Source: Scatosoma sp045576335
GTDB taxonomy: Bacteria > Bacillota > Clostridia > Christensenellales > Borkfalkiaceae
Length of the DNA stretch: 64,000 nucleotides
NCBI GenBank assembly: GCA_045576335.1
Contig: JAZNGH010000017.1
Coordinates: forward strand, 3,719 to 67,718
Direction: 5' to 3'
A model generated the notes under the pieces. The model saw nothing but the letters and a program-made list of their open reading frames with translations, was not told the DNA's origin and did not search any database. The position numbers and the translations under genes are program-made. Each line of letters opens with the position of its first letter. The first letter of the stretch is position 1. Below, piece by piece: positions 1 to 6,981 of the stretch.

Positions 1-2
1 GC

Positions 3-128
3 CTTTGCCGGGTGCACCATACGGAGATACACGGCATAGGCAGGTACGAGTTTATGGATAAATATCATCTTGACGGCGGGATAGAAGCGGACAAGACTAT
101 ATTAAAAATTTACGGATTAAAGAGGTGA
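3..128 (+). CDS. Phage HNH-type nuclease-like protein, C-terminal fragment
   Basis: Only the last 41 codons are inside the window; the frame is open from the left edge to TGA at 126-128. The text CRVHHTEIHGIGRYEFMDKY, followed by a short acidic tail, resembles the C-terminus of phage proteins annotated as putative HNHc nucleases (Cys and His-His metal-binding cluster near the end). These usually sit in early replication or recombination modules, which fits the replisome organiser immediately downstream. The family call rests on the short motif only. Confidence 0.5.
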   Translation, partial: LCRVHHTEIHGIGRYEFMDKYHLDGGIEADKTILKIYGLKR

Positions 129-132
129 GAGC

Positions 133-900
133 GTGGAAGGATTTACGTTTTATCAAGAGTATTACGAAACGCTTAAAAAGGTTAAAAAGGTAAGCGATAG
201 GCAAGCGATATTGACGGCTATATTAGAGTTTATCTTTGAAGATAAAGAGCCTGATGGGCTTTCGGAAGTAGCGGAAATCGTGTTTGAAATAATCCGAAAG
301 AGCTTAACGAAGAGCAAGAATAACGCGGGGCGGGGCGGTAGGAAAAACAAAAACCGAATTGAAACCGATTGCAAACCGATTGCAAACCGAATTGAAACCG
401 ATTTTGACAGAGAAAGCCCCCTTAAAGAAAGCCCCGATGAAAGAATACCCCTAAACGAAAAAGAAAGAAGCAAAGAAAAAGAAAATATATACCCCCAAGA
501 AAGTTATCCCCAAGAAATAAACCCCCAAGAGACCGTCCAACGCGTACGTACGCGCGTTGGGTCGGACGGTCGGACGGACGGTCAAGGGGAAGATAAGGCG
601 CAAGCGGAATTTTTTACGCTGTATCCCAAAATAAGCATTGACAACTATTCGCCCTCGGATTATGTGGGGATAGATTTCAATTTACTTATTCAACGCTTTG
701 AGGAAAGCTCGTTTTTGAGAACGAGAGAGAGCTTTTCGTGGGTATGCTCGAATTATCGAAAAATTGCGGCGGGAGAATACACGGATTTCGGTAGGGGCAG
801 TATGGACAGTGAGAAGAATATGGGCTATAACGGAATGGCGTTTTTCGACCGTATCACGGAGCAGTTAAAAGAGCGGGAGGCAAAAGGGAATGACGGCTAA
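133..900 (+). CDS. Phage replisome organiser-like protein (DUF6291-like N-terminus)
   Basis: A 255-residue protein starting at GTG, supported by AGAGGTGA at 121-128 upstream. Residues 1 to about 65 match the phage N-terminal domain seen in DUF6291-type proteins (FTFYQEYYETLKKV, then a helical segment ending in NNAGRGG). Residues 70 to 160 are hydrophilic and low complexity, and their DNA carries the iteron array and inverted repeat described separately. The C-terminal 90 residues (LYPKISIDNYSPSDYVGIDF onward) are compact and may be the helicase-loading or DNA-binding part. It overlaps the helicase-loader gene by 11 nt. By position and by analogy with phages that keep the origin inside the initiator gene, I infer a role in replication initiation. 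Confidence 0.6.
   Translation: MEGFTFYQEYYETLKKVKKVSDRQAILTAILEFIFEDKEPDGLSEVAEIVFEIIRKSLTKSKNNAGRGGRKNKNRIETDCKPIANRIETDFDRESPLKESPDERIPLNEKERSKEKENIYPQESYPQEINPQETVQRVRTRVGSDGRTDGQGEDKAQAEFFTLYPKISIDNYSPSDYVGIDFNLLIQRFEESSFLRTRESFSWVCSNYRKIAAGEYTDFGRGSMDSEKNMGYNGMAFFDRITEQLKEREAKGNDG
351..405 (+). repeat. Five tandem 11-bp iterons, candidate phage origin
   Basis: Units start at 351, 362, 373, 384 and 395, exactly 11 bp apart: AAACCGAATTG, AAACCGATTGC twice, AAACCGAATTG, AAACCGATTTT. The invariant core is AAACCGA. Because 11 is not a multiple of 3, the units are read in different frames, so the repetition is not explained by a protein repeat. About one helical turn per unit is typical of initiator-binding iterons. 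Confidence 0.7.
492..583 (+). repeat. Direct CCCCAAGA repeats and long inverted repeat next to the iterons
   Basis: Three CCCCAAGA copies lie 15 bp apart at 493, 508 and 523. They are followed by GACCGTCC (531-538) and AACGCG (539-544), an 8-nt centre TACGTACG (545-552), then CGCGTTGG (553-560) and GGACGGTC (564-571, repeated at 576-583). The arms pair into a stacked stem, with CCAACGCG/CGCGTTGG as the perfect inner part. Together with the upstream iterons this has the layout of an origin. Confidence 0.6.
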
Positions 901-1447
901 TACGTTAAACGAGATGATGAAAACGGTGGCGGCGACGTATCGGTATACGTACAAGGACTGCCCCGAGGAGACTATGCAGCGAATGATGGTGGCGTGGTTC
1001 GAGAGCTTGCGGGATTACACGGACGAGGAGGTTTTGAAAGCGTTTCGAATATGCTTGCGGGCTTGCAAACAGCCGCCGACGATTGCGGATATCGTGGAAA
1101 AGGTGGAAAAGGCGCGGGATTTGCGGCGACCGAGTAAGTCAGAGGTATGGGAGCAAATTCTAAAAGCCGTAGACGAAACGAAGAAGCAGGTTTTTACGGA
1201 GGCTTACGGGTATAGACCGCTCTATAAGCTCAAAAACGAGGCTTGTAAGGGGATATTTGCGGGATTGCCGCAAAGCGTAAAAAAGTGGTTGGGCTTCGAC
1301 GGCTTTTGCTCGTACGGCGAAATGAGCGCAACGGCGTTGAACGTGGAGCGGTCACGGTTTATGAAAGAGATTGACGAGATTAGACAAACGATTCGGGAGC
1401 ATAAGCAAATCGCGATGAACGAGCTTTTGGCGATAGGCGGGAAATAA
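890..1447 (+). CDS. Phage replicative helicase loader/inhibitor-like protein
   Basis: A 185-residue protein. The N-terminal half (MTANTLNEMMKTVAATYRYT, then MMVAWFESLRDYTDEEVLKA and a PPTIADI turn) matches the all-helical domain of phage helicase loaders of the G39P type: a short segment that looks at DnaB, followed by helices with a PTIADI-like motif. The C-terminal part is helical with a WLGFDGFCSYGE stretch. The start overlaps the replisome organiser by 11 nt, which implies translational coupling. The two proteins would recruit the replicative helicase to the phage origin. Confidence 0.6.
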   Translation: MTANTLNEMMKTVAATYRYTYKDCPEETMQRMMVAWFESLRDYTDEEVLKAFRICLRACKQPPTIADIVEKVEKARDLRRPSKSEVWEQILKAVDETKKQVFTEAYGYRPLYKLKNEACKGIFAGLPQSVKKWLGFDGFCSYGEMSATALNVERSRFMKEIDEIRQTIREHKQIAMNELLAIGGK

Positions 1448-1680
1448 AATCCAACGGGCGTGCGACGTGGAAAATAAATAAAAAGGAAAAATCCTTATTA
1501 GCTGTGCTTGAAAAAAATAGAGCAGACACGGCAAAGTATGCAAGGTTCTCTGAAAGCCGTCGCGCACGGACGGCGAGTAAGAGGGGTTGATTTTGAAAAA
1601 CAGACAAATTCTGTTTTGTCGCCAAACATAACCGCCGCGGGGACGGTATATTCCCCGCAAAAACTTAAAGGAGCAAAGAG
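1448..1680 (+). other. Non-coding gap in the early phage module
   Basis: I see no convincing gene. A 62-codon frame from a TTG at 1508 has no ribosome site and reads like noise. Two short inverted repeats are present, GCCGTC with GACGGC near 1555-1575 and CGGGGA with TTCCCCG near 1637-1658, neither followed by a T run. The ribosome site of the next gene (AAAGGAG) is at the right end. Confidence 0.4.
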
Positions 1681-2367
1681 ATGGATAAATACGTAGAATG
1701 TCAAAATTGCCAAGAGCAATACGATTGTGAGAGAACATATCTCGGCGGGTGTACAGACGGAAAAGAATGGAAGGAAAAGAAACTAACAAATGACGAGATT
1801 GTAAAGGCGTTGGAGCATTGCTTTCATAATCGGTCTTGCGAGTATTGTTACCACAATGACGAAGTAGGGAGTGGAGAGATTGTTTGCCGTAGTAGGCTTA
1901 TGGGAAAAATACTCGACCTAATCCACCGCTTGCAGAGCGAGAACAGGTTGAAGGACGAATGTATAGACCACTTGAATAGAGATAAACTTTTATTGCAAAA
2001 CAAGAAAGCCGAGCAAAAGGCAGAAATCGAAACGCTCAAAAGCGAATTGCGGAAAGAGTGCGAAGAACACGAAGGATTTACGAAAAAGGCAAAGGCAGAA
2101 ATCAAACGGCTGACGGAACGAAAGGAATACTTTGAAATTTATGCAACCGAACTCCAAAAGCAAGTGGACGAGTTGAAGAAACGTTTGGTAGATGAGTTTG
2201 AAACGTTCAAAGTCGAAGCTTATGGAAAAGTGAAACAGCAAGCCGAGAAAAACACGGCGAAAGAGATTATCTCGTGGCTTGTAGAGAAGGATAAACAAGG
2301 TATGACAAGACCATTTGATATGGTTTTAAGGCAGTTGAAAGAGCGCTACGGCGTGGAGGTGGAATGA
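1681..2367 (+). CDS. Phage coiled-coil protein with N-terminal cysteine cluster
   Basis: A 228-residue protein starting at ATG with AAAGGAG 10 nt upstream. Residues 1 to 65 hold two Cys clusters (CQNCQEQYDC, and CEYCYHNDEVGSGEIVC), consistent with a small zinc-binding module. Residues 75 to 190 form a long coiled coil rich in Lys and Glu. The tail (KQGMTRPFDMVLRQLKERYG) is a conserved-looking helix. Such proteins are common hypotheticals in the accessory early region of clostridial phages. The function is unknown. The stop overlaps the next start. Confidence 0.75.
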   Translation: MDKYVECQNCQEQYDCERTYLGGCTDGKEWKEKKLTNDEIVKALEHCFHNRSCEYCYHNDEVGSGEIVCRSRLMGKILDLIHRLQSENRLKDECIDHLNRDKLLLQNKKAEQKAEIETLKSELRKECEEHEGFTKKAKAEIKRLTERKEYFEIYATELQKQVDELKKRLVDEFETFKVEAYGKVKQQAEKNTAKEIISWLVEKDKQGMTRPFDMVLRQLKERYGVEVE

Positions 2368-2744
2368 TGAACCTTTACCCGACAAAGTGTAATTTGTGTG
2401 GCGGCAAAGTTATTTACACGACAAACGCAAGAGTGTATCACGGAAAAACATATGGAAGCGGTTATTGCTATCTTTGTACGGATTGCGGTGCTTATGTCGG
2501 AACACACGAACCAAGACCAAAAGAAGCGTTAGGGTTGCTTGCCGATGATACTATGCGAAAGGCAAAAATCGCTTGTCACGATATTTTTGATAGCAAATGG
2601 AAAGGAAAACAAAGAGCAAGAAAAAAGCGGAACGAAATGTATGCTTGGCTTGCCGAACAGTTAGGTATCAATATATCCGATTGTCATTTTGGGTATTTTG
2701 ACCTTGAAATGCTTAAAAAAGCGTATTTGTATTACTTGACATAG
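2364..2744 (+). CDS. Phage zinc-finger protein (DUF3268-like)
   Basis: A 126-residue protein. It opens with CNLCGGKVIYTTNARVYH and GYCYLCTDCGAYVGTHEPRP, four paired cysteines forming a zinc ribbon, then PKEALGLLADDTMRKAKIAC and an HDIFDSKWK motif, as in the DUF3268 zinc-finger family of phage proteins. The helical C-terminus ends at a normal-looking LKKAYLYYLT. The start at 2364 (or the adjacent ATG at 2367) sits behind GGAGGTGG and overlaps the upstream stop. A nucleic-acid-related role is inferred only from the zinc ribbon. Confidence 0.75.
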   Translation: MMNLYPTKCNLCGGKVIYTTNARVYHGKTYGSGYCYLCTDCGAYVGTHEPRPKEALGLLADDTMRKAKIACHDIFDSKWKGKQRARKKRNEMYAWLAEQLGINISDCHFGYFDLEMLKKAYLYYLT

Positions 2745-2806
2745 AACATAAACAGATTGGATATGACAAGCACGGAAAAATGATTTTTATTGACGAGGTG
2801 GAATGA
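2717..2806 (+). pseudogene. Possible gene remnant without a start
   Basis: In the frame beginning at 2717, the last 20 or so codons read DIEHKQIGYDKHGKMIFIDE and then VE before a TGA that overlaps the next gene's ATG. It looks protein-like and its stop is coupled to the next gene, but there is no start codon and stops lie just upstream at 2705 and 2714. It could be the tail of a deleted gene. Evidence is weak. Confidence 0.2.
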
Positions 2807-3159
2807 TGAAAGCGTGGTTGGCAAGAGAAAAAGACGGATTTATGTGCGCTGTTGTATTTGCCGAAACAAGGGGAAAGGCAAGGGCGTTGGCAAGGCAAAC
2901 AGGTGCTTGCGAGGATAGCGACTGGTGCGACATAGAAGTAAATAGACTGCCGAAAATTGATAAGTATTACAAAGACGGCAAAACTGAAATGGACTGGTCG
3001 AATCCGCAAGACCGAACTATCCTTGTTAAAGAGTGCGGTTTTCAATGCGAGGTTATAATGGACGAGTGCGAGGACTGCGCGGCGAGAGAGTTTTGCGACC
3101 TATACCAAGATTATCAAGAAGAATTAGAATTAAACGCAAAGGGGTGCGACAATGAGTAA
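2803..3159 (+). CDS. Hypothetical phage protein, Cys-rich C-terminus
   Basis: A 118-residue protein starting at ATG 2803 (or 2806) behind GAGGTGG. The N-terminus (MKAWLAREKDGFMCAVVFAE, then TRGKARALARQT) resembles small phage proteins that begin with a beta hairpin followed by an RGKA helix. The C-terminus has CEDCAAREFCDLYQDY, a three-Cys knot that may bind metal. It overlaps the next gene by 8 nt, so the cluster 2364 to 3800 looks like one operon. No function can be assigned. Confidence 0.7.
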   Translation: MMKAWLAREKDGFMCAVVFAETRGKARALARQTGACEDSDWCDIEVNRLPKIDKYYKDGKTEMDWSNPQDRTILVKECGFQCEVIMDECEDCAAREFCDLYQDYQEELELNAKGCDNE

Positions 3160-3499
3160 GTACGAAAGAATGACAGTAAGACAAGCGGAATACGAAAAAA
3201 TATCGCTTGTTTACGACGAAAAAGGAAATGTCGTGGTGGATAAACGCCTGTACGATAGATTTATTGAACAACATAAACGGCTTTCCGAGTTAGAAAACCA
3301 ACTTGACGACGGCGAAATCGTAAGCAAAGACTGGCACGACGAACAGGTAGGGCACTACGTAGAAGAAAATGCGCGCCTTGAAAAGCGCAACAGCGCGTTG
3401 CTTATCGAAAAGGACGCTATGGAGGCGAATTGTATAGCCCTGCAAAAAACAGTTGGACGAGGTAAAGACCATAGGCGACTGGGTACACGAAATCCATAA
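3152..3499 (+). CDS. Phage coiled-coil protein, possibly the N-terminal part of a broken MazG-domain gene
   Basis: A 115-residue frame, ATG start behind AAAGGGG. Residues 1 to 35 (YERMTVRQAEYEKISLVYDE) look like an independent N-terminal unit, and residues 40 to 100 are coiled coil. After ALQKT at about residue 98 the sequence becomes basic and noise-like (VGRGKDHRRLGTRNP). Dropping one A from the A6 run at 3444-3449 joins ALQK directly to QLDEVKTIGDW of the downstream MazG-like frame. I therefore suspect one original gene, 3152 to 3800, split by a 1-nt insertion or a sequencing error. Confidence 0.6.
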   Translation: MSKYERMTVRQAEYEKISLVYDEKGNVVVDKRLYDRFIEQHKRLSELENQLDDGEIVSKDWHDEQVGHYVEENARLEKRNSALLIEKDAMEANCIALQKTVGRGKDHRRLGTRNP

Positions 3500-3800
3500 A
3501 AACGCCGTACAGCACGGCTGGTATGACGGCAATGGCGCAAAGAATTTCGGCGAACTGCTTATGCTCGTTGTAACGGAAGTTGCGGAGGTTATGGAAGAAT
3601 ACCGAAACGGTAGGCTTATGAAAGAAACCTACGTCAACAAAAACGGCAAAATGTGTGGGATTCCCAGCGAACTTGCCGACATTGTAATCCGTGTGATGGA
3701 TATTTGCGGATATTACAACATTGATTTGGAGCAGGCTATCGCGGAAAAGCACGAGTATAACAAAAGCCGTCCGTATAAGCACGGCGGTAAAAAGTGTTGA
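3453..3800 (+). CDS. MazG-like nucleotide pyrophosphohydrolase domain
   Basis: A 115-residue frame whose only start is a TTG at 3453 without a ribosome site. The sequence IGDWVHEIHKNAVQHGWYDG, then ELLMLVVTEVAEVMEEYR and ELADIVIRVMDICGYYNID, has the MazG-type layout with EVAE and ELADIVIR (the ExxE and ExxD metal-binding motifs). Such phage proteins are predicted to hydrolyse nucleoside triphosphates, often alarmones or modified nucleotides. The lack of a real start supports the view that it is the C-terminal part of the 3152 gene after a frameshift. Confidence 0.72.
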   Translation: MDEVKTIGDWVHEIHKNAVQHGWYDGNGAKNFGELLMLVVTEVAEVMEEYRNGRLMKETYVNKNGKMCGIPSELADIVIRVMDICGYYNIDLEQAIAEKHEYNKSRPYKHGGKKC

Positions 3801-3809
3801 GGTGGAAAA

Positions 3810-4395
3810 GTGTACCAAGATAATTTATTGAGAGAGTTGATTATCGACAATTTCGCAGGCGGAGGCGGAGCCAGCACGGGCATAGAACTTGCGCTCGGTG
3901 TGCCTGTTGATATTGCTATCAACCACGACGCGGACGCAATCGCAATGCACAAGGCAAACCACCCGTACACAACCCATTATCAAGAGGACGTTTTCGCCAT
4001 AGAGCCCGAAAAAGTAACGGGAGGGCGACCTGTCGGGATAGCGTGGTTTTCCCCCGATTGCAAGCACTTTTCAAGAGCAAAGGGCGGTGCACCCGTAGAA
4101 AAGAAAATACGTGGGCTTTCGTGGGTAATTATCAAGTGGGCAATGAGTAAAAGCGCGCCGCGCTGTATCTTTATGGAAAACGTGCCCGAAATCCAAACGT
4201 GGTGCCCGTTGGTGGAAGTGGACGGCAAAACAAATCGCCCGTATGGGAAATGCGGTTTGCCCGCCTGTTGCAACGGCTTTAATACGTGCAAATTGCGCGG
4301 AAATGGTTGTCGCGCGGAAAGTTATTCCCACTATGGCAATGCTTGAATTAGAGTATAGGAAAACGGTAGAACGCGCGGCGCGGAGGGTAATATGA
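3810..4395 (+). pseudogene. C5-cytosine DNA methyltransferase, internally deleted and frameshifted
   Basis: The frame from GTG 3810 (AGGTGG upstream) carries motif I (IDNFAGGGGASTGIE), motif IV (FSPDCKHFSRAKGG) and motif VI (FMENVPEIQTW) within 140 residues, then reaches NRPYG near 4250 and ends at 4346 in out-of-frame text. In the +1 frame, the same DNA from about 4250 reads GNAVCPPVATALIRANCAEM and continues to a TGA at 4393-4395 that overlaps the next ATG. That is motif X and the C-terminal helix of the enzyme. The region with motifs VIII and IX and the target-recognition domain is missing between them. The product cannot be a working methylase. The coupled stop shows the +1 frame is the ancestral one. 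Confidence 0.85.
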
Positions 4396-5009
4396 GCGAC
4401 GAAAAGACACAATGGCGAATTATAGGAGCAAGCAACCATTTTTCGGAAGAAAGGGAAGAAAACGACTACTACGCCACCGACCCGATAGCGATAGATAAGT
4501 TATTGCAGGTTGAAATGCCAAATTGTTATATTTGGGAGCCAGCCTGCGGCGGCGGACACCTTGCGCTACGCTTGATAAATAACGGTTATACGGTATTTGA
4601 AAGCGACATTGTAAAGCGTGGTTTTAGGTGCGACGCAATTCACGATTTTTTATCCGACGCATTACCTAAAAATCTACGTTGCAAATTTAGGGGGCAGGCT
4701 TTTGATATTTTGACAAATCCGCCCTATAAACAGGCGACGGAATTTGTAATAAAGGCGTTAGAGGTTTTGCCTGTCGGGTGTAAGTGTTATATGTTCCTAA
4801 AACTAACCTTTTTAGAAAGCGAAAAGCGGTTTAAGCAAATTTTCAAGGACAATCCGCCTATACGGATTCACGTCTTTTCCAAACGTGTTGCCTGCGCCAA
4901 AAACGGCGATTTTTCACGCGTAAAGGAAAGCGGTGGAAGTGTAACCGCCTACGCGTGGTTTGTTTGGGAAAAGGGCTATAAAGGCACGACAACGGTGGAC
5001 TGGATATGA
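4392..5009 (+). CDS. Phage N6-adenine DNA methyltransferase
   Basis: A 205-residue protein. The SAM-binding motif appears as IWEPACGGGHLALRL (residues about 48 to 62), the catalytic motif IV is ILTNPPYKQATEF (about 109 to 121), and it ends with a W-rich beta strand (AYAWFVWEKGY). The NPPY tetrad marks an amino methylase; the small size without a separate target-recognition domain fits phage Dam-like proteins. The start overlaps the C5-methylase stop by 4 nt and the stop overlaps the next gene by 4 nt. It probably protects phage DNA from restriction. Confidence 0.85.
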   Translation: MSDEKTQWRIIGASNHFSEEREENDYYATDPIAIDKLLQVEMPNCYIWEPACGGGHLALRLINNGYTVFESDIVKRGFRCDAIHDFLSDALPKNLRCKFRGQAFDILTNPPYKQATEFVIKALEVLPVGCKCYMFLKLTFLESEKRFKQIFKDNPPIRIHVFSKRVACAKNGDFSRVKESGGSVTAYAWFVWEKGYKGTTTVDWI

Positions 5010-5776
5010 AACGCTATTATTGTTGGAGTGGTGGAAAGGACAGTAGCGCGTCAATTATCGTCGGGAATGAGATGGGGCTGGACTGTGATGGCGTGATTAT
5101 GTCCGAAGTTATGTTTTCCCACAAGGAAAATATAAGCGGCGAAAATCCAAAGCATATTGAGTGGGTTTACAATGAGGCAATACCTATAATCGAGAAAATG
5201 GGATATAAGGTTATCATTGTAAAAGCCAAAAAGGATTTTTTGGATTATTTCCACTTGGTACGTGGCGAACGTTCCAAATACACAGGAAAACTGGCAGGAT
5301 TTCTGCTTGTCGGGCGCGGTAAATGTGAAATCAAAAAACCGTTAAAATTAAGACCAATGCAGGAATTTTTCAAAGGCGTTGGCGAATGTGAGCAAATTGT
5401 AGGCATTTGCGCCGACGAAAAAGAACGATTGTTGAGCCTTGCGGGGGGGGGCAAGCGTTCGGTGCTTGCCGAAAATGGTATAGCGGAAAAATCGTGTTTC
5501 GATATATGCCGTTCCAAAAATCTTTTATCTCCCTACTACGACGGCGAAGAACGGCAGGGGTGTTGGTTTTGTCCGAATCAGCGTGTATGCACGCTTGCGA
5601 AACTGGCGAAAGAGCAACCGCATTTATGGCAAAGAATGTGCGCGCTGGCGGAAACGCCAAACCTTGTGAATTACAATTTTAAGCCAAATGTTTCGTTTGA
5701 GAGTATCAAACGGCAGGTGGAAATGATAAACAACCAAATAAATATATTCGATTACTTAAAGGAATTAGGATTATGA
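5006..5776 (+). CDS. PAPS-reductase/adenine-nucleotide alpha-hydrolase family protein
   Basis: A 256-residue protein. It begins with YYCWSGGKDSSASIIV, the PP-loop (SGGKDS) that binds adenine nucleotides in PAPS reductases, ATP sulfurylase-like and DndC-like enzymes. Residues about 165 to 200 have CFDICRSKNLLSPYY and GCWFCPNQRVC, a cysteine cluster that may hold metal or an iron-sulfur centre. Co-occurrence with an adenine methylase and a MazG-like gene suggests DNA or nucleotide modification, but no dndB, dndD or dndE is nearby, so phosphorothioation is not supported. The gene contains a run of nine G at 5443-5451, yet its frame is intact. Confidence 0.75.
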   Translation: MKRYYCWSGGKDSSASIIVGNEMGLDCDGVIMSEVMFSHKENISGENPKHIEWVYNEAIPIIEKMGYKVIIVKAKKDFLDYFHLVRGERSKYTGKLAGFLLVGRGKCEIKKPLKLRPMQEFFKGVGECEQIVGICADEKERLLSLAGGGKRSVLAENGIAEKSCFDICRSKNLLSPYYDGEERQGCWFCPNQRVCTLAKLAKEQPHLWQRMCALAETPNLVNYNFKPNVSFESIKRQVEMINNQINIFDYLKELGL

Positions 5777-6017
5777 AAAAGACTATTAGTAAAAGACTAT
5801 TAGTAAAGAACAGTACGACGAATTGCACCTGTTATCTTGCCTAAACGATAGCGATTATCACGCAAAATTAGCGGAAATCGGCGTTGACGCAAGACCTTAC
5901 AGGGCGTATCAATACTTTGACGAATACGGCAACTACAAAGGCGATTCCGACGATATGACGTTGGACGAACTTTTAGACGCTATGGATATTTCGGTAGAGG
6001 AGGAAAGCGAGCCGTGA
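5774..6017 (+). pseudogene. Small acidic phage gene broken by a 14-bp tandem duplication
   Basis: ATG 5774 opens MKKTISK but then runs out of frame and stops at TAA after 23 codons. The downstream frame reads KTISKEQYDELHLLSCLNDS and continues as an acidic protein (residues through DELLDAMDISVEEESEP) to TGA 6017. The repeat AAAAGACTATTAGT occurs twice in tandem at 5777-5804; removing one copy restores MKKTISKEQYDELHLL and a single frame of about 79 residues. A shorter product from TTG 5823 (64 residues) is possible but has no ribosome site. Confidence 0.75.
5777..5804 (+). repeat. Perfect 14-bp tandem duplication
   Basis: AAAAGACTATTAGT at 5777-5790 is repeated exactly at 5791-5804. It lies just after a start codon and shifts the frame by 2 nt. 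Confidence 0.9.
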
Positions 6018-6394
6018 GCAGGACGAAAGAAGAAGTAAAGGCGATATTATCGAAATACACAAAAGAGCAGGTAATCGACGCGTTTTTATCCGCAACAGGA
6101 ACCTTTTATATTTCCGACGTTTTACACAAACTTTGGCGCATAAAGGGCGATAGGCTTTTCAAGGCAATGAAAGAGGCGAGCAACGAAGATACCAAAGCCT
6201 TACAGGCTTATGCCGATTTTGAAAGGAGCCTTATTGAAAAATACAGCAAAGACGGAAAATGTAGTTTTAATGCGATACCACCGCAGGATTTTAAGAAATT
6301 GCAATCGCTGGCGACGGCGTGGGAAACGGCAAAAAAGAAGTACGAGAAAGCAAACAAGGAACTGGATAAATTCTATAAGGAGGCAAGGCGATGA
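6014..6394 (+). CDS. Hypothetical helical phage protein
   Basis: A 126-residue protein starting at GTG 6014, overlapping the previous stop by 4 nt. It is almost entirely helical and charged (EVKAILSKYTKEQVIDAFLS, ending in ANKELDKFYKEARR). The first 50 residues might be a small DNA- or protein-binding domain. The stop overlaps the next start in an ATGATG arrangement. No family is recognised. Confidence 0.7.
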   Translation: MSRTKEEVKAILSKYTKEQVIDAFLSATGTFYISDVLHKLWRIKGDRLFKAMKEASNEDTKALQAYADFERSLIEKYSKDGKCSFNAIPPQDFKKLQSLATAWETAKKKYEKANKELDKFYKEARR

Positions 6395-6564
6395 TGGAAT
6401 CGAATATAGTGCCGCGGCAAAAGAACACGGAATTTGATAAGGATTTTAAGCTCGCATCGAGCGCGGAGGCGAGAATATGCACGGAATGTCCTTTGCCCGC
6501 CAGCGCGTGTAAGGGACGGTGCGAAAGATATGAGCGAGAAAAACGGAGGTTAAGAGGAAAATGA
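6391..6564 (+). CDS. Small Cys-rich phage protein (57 residues)
   Basis: ATG 6391 sits behind AAGGAGG (6378-6384) and overlaps the upstream stop; the TGA at 6562-6564 overlaps the ATG of the next gene. The protein contains ICTECPLPASACKGRCERYE, a four-Cys motif that could coordinate zinc, followed by a basic tail. The tight coupling on both sides and the strong ribosome site make it a real gene despite its size. Confidence 0.75.
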   Translation: MMESNIVPRQKNTEFDKDFKLASSAEARICTECPLPASACKGRCERYEREKRRLRGK

Positions 6565-6977
6565 ATACGGGACGATATGCGACGATTAGAAAGGCTTTCA
6601 AGGAATATAAGCAAAACAAATTGACGCTCAAAAATTATCCCTTTTCTTACGTATCGGGTGTAGATTACACAAAAACGCGTGTAACGCCCGATAAAACGCA
6701 AAACGGACAAGAAGCGAGGGTTATCTCGGAAATCGATAAAAAGAACGATTTAGAACGCATTGTGCAACTTGTGGAGGAAACCGTGAAGTGGTTTGAGGTG
6801 GAATGCTACGGTCGGGAACGGTACATACGCTTGCGCTTGATAGACGGTATGAGTGAAATTGCGGTTTGCGGACGGATAGGAATTGCGGAGCGCACGGGGC
6901 GGAACTGGAAACGGGATATTTACGAAAAAGCAGAGGTAATCGCGGAAAATTTGGGCGTTTTTCAAGAAAAAAAGTGA
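6561..6977 (+). CDS. ArpU/sigma-like phage late-gene regulator
   Basis: A 138-residue protein located just before the terminase genes. The N-terminus (KAFKEYKQNKLTLKNYPFSY) and the central SEIDKKNDLERIVQLVEETV match ArpU-type and phage sigma-like regulators. The C-terminal half carries a helix-turn-helix region (IRLRLIDGMSEIAVCGRIGI then AERTGRNWKRDIYEKA) equivalent to sigma region 4. Position before terS is typical for activators of late transcription. Confidence 0.7.
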   Translation: MNTGRYATIRKAFKEYKQNKLTLKNYPFSYVSGVDYTKTRVTPDKTQNGQEARVISEIDKKNDLERIVQLVEETVKWFEVECYGRERYIRLRLIDGMSEIAVCGRIGIAERTGRNWKRDIYEKAEVIAENLGVFQEKK

Positions 6978-6981
6978 AAAG

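Noticed and set aside
351..405. CRISPR-like array
   Set aside because: Units are 11 bp and directly adjacent with no spacers, inside a gene; they fit iterons instead.
1508..1696. A 62-codon gene from a TTG start
   Set aside because: No ribosome site, noise-like composition, and it overlaps the well-supported start at 1681.
3444..3449. Programmed -1 ribosomal frameshift at the A run
   Set aside because: The downstream frame needs a +1 shift, so the usual slippery mechanism does not apply.
5443..5451. Frameshift at the run of nine G
   Set aside because: The frame is open and meaningful on both sides, so the gene is intact as given.
5006..5776. DndC of a phosphorothioation system
   Set aside because: Only the PP-loop and a Cys cluster agree; no dndB, dndD or dndE genes are in the neighbourhood.
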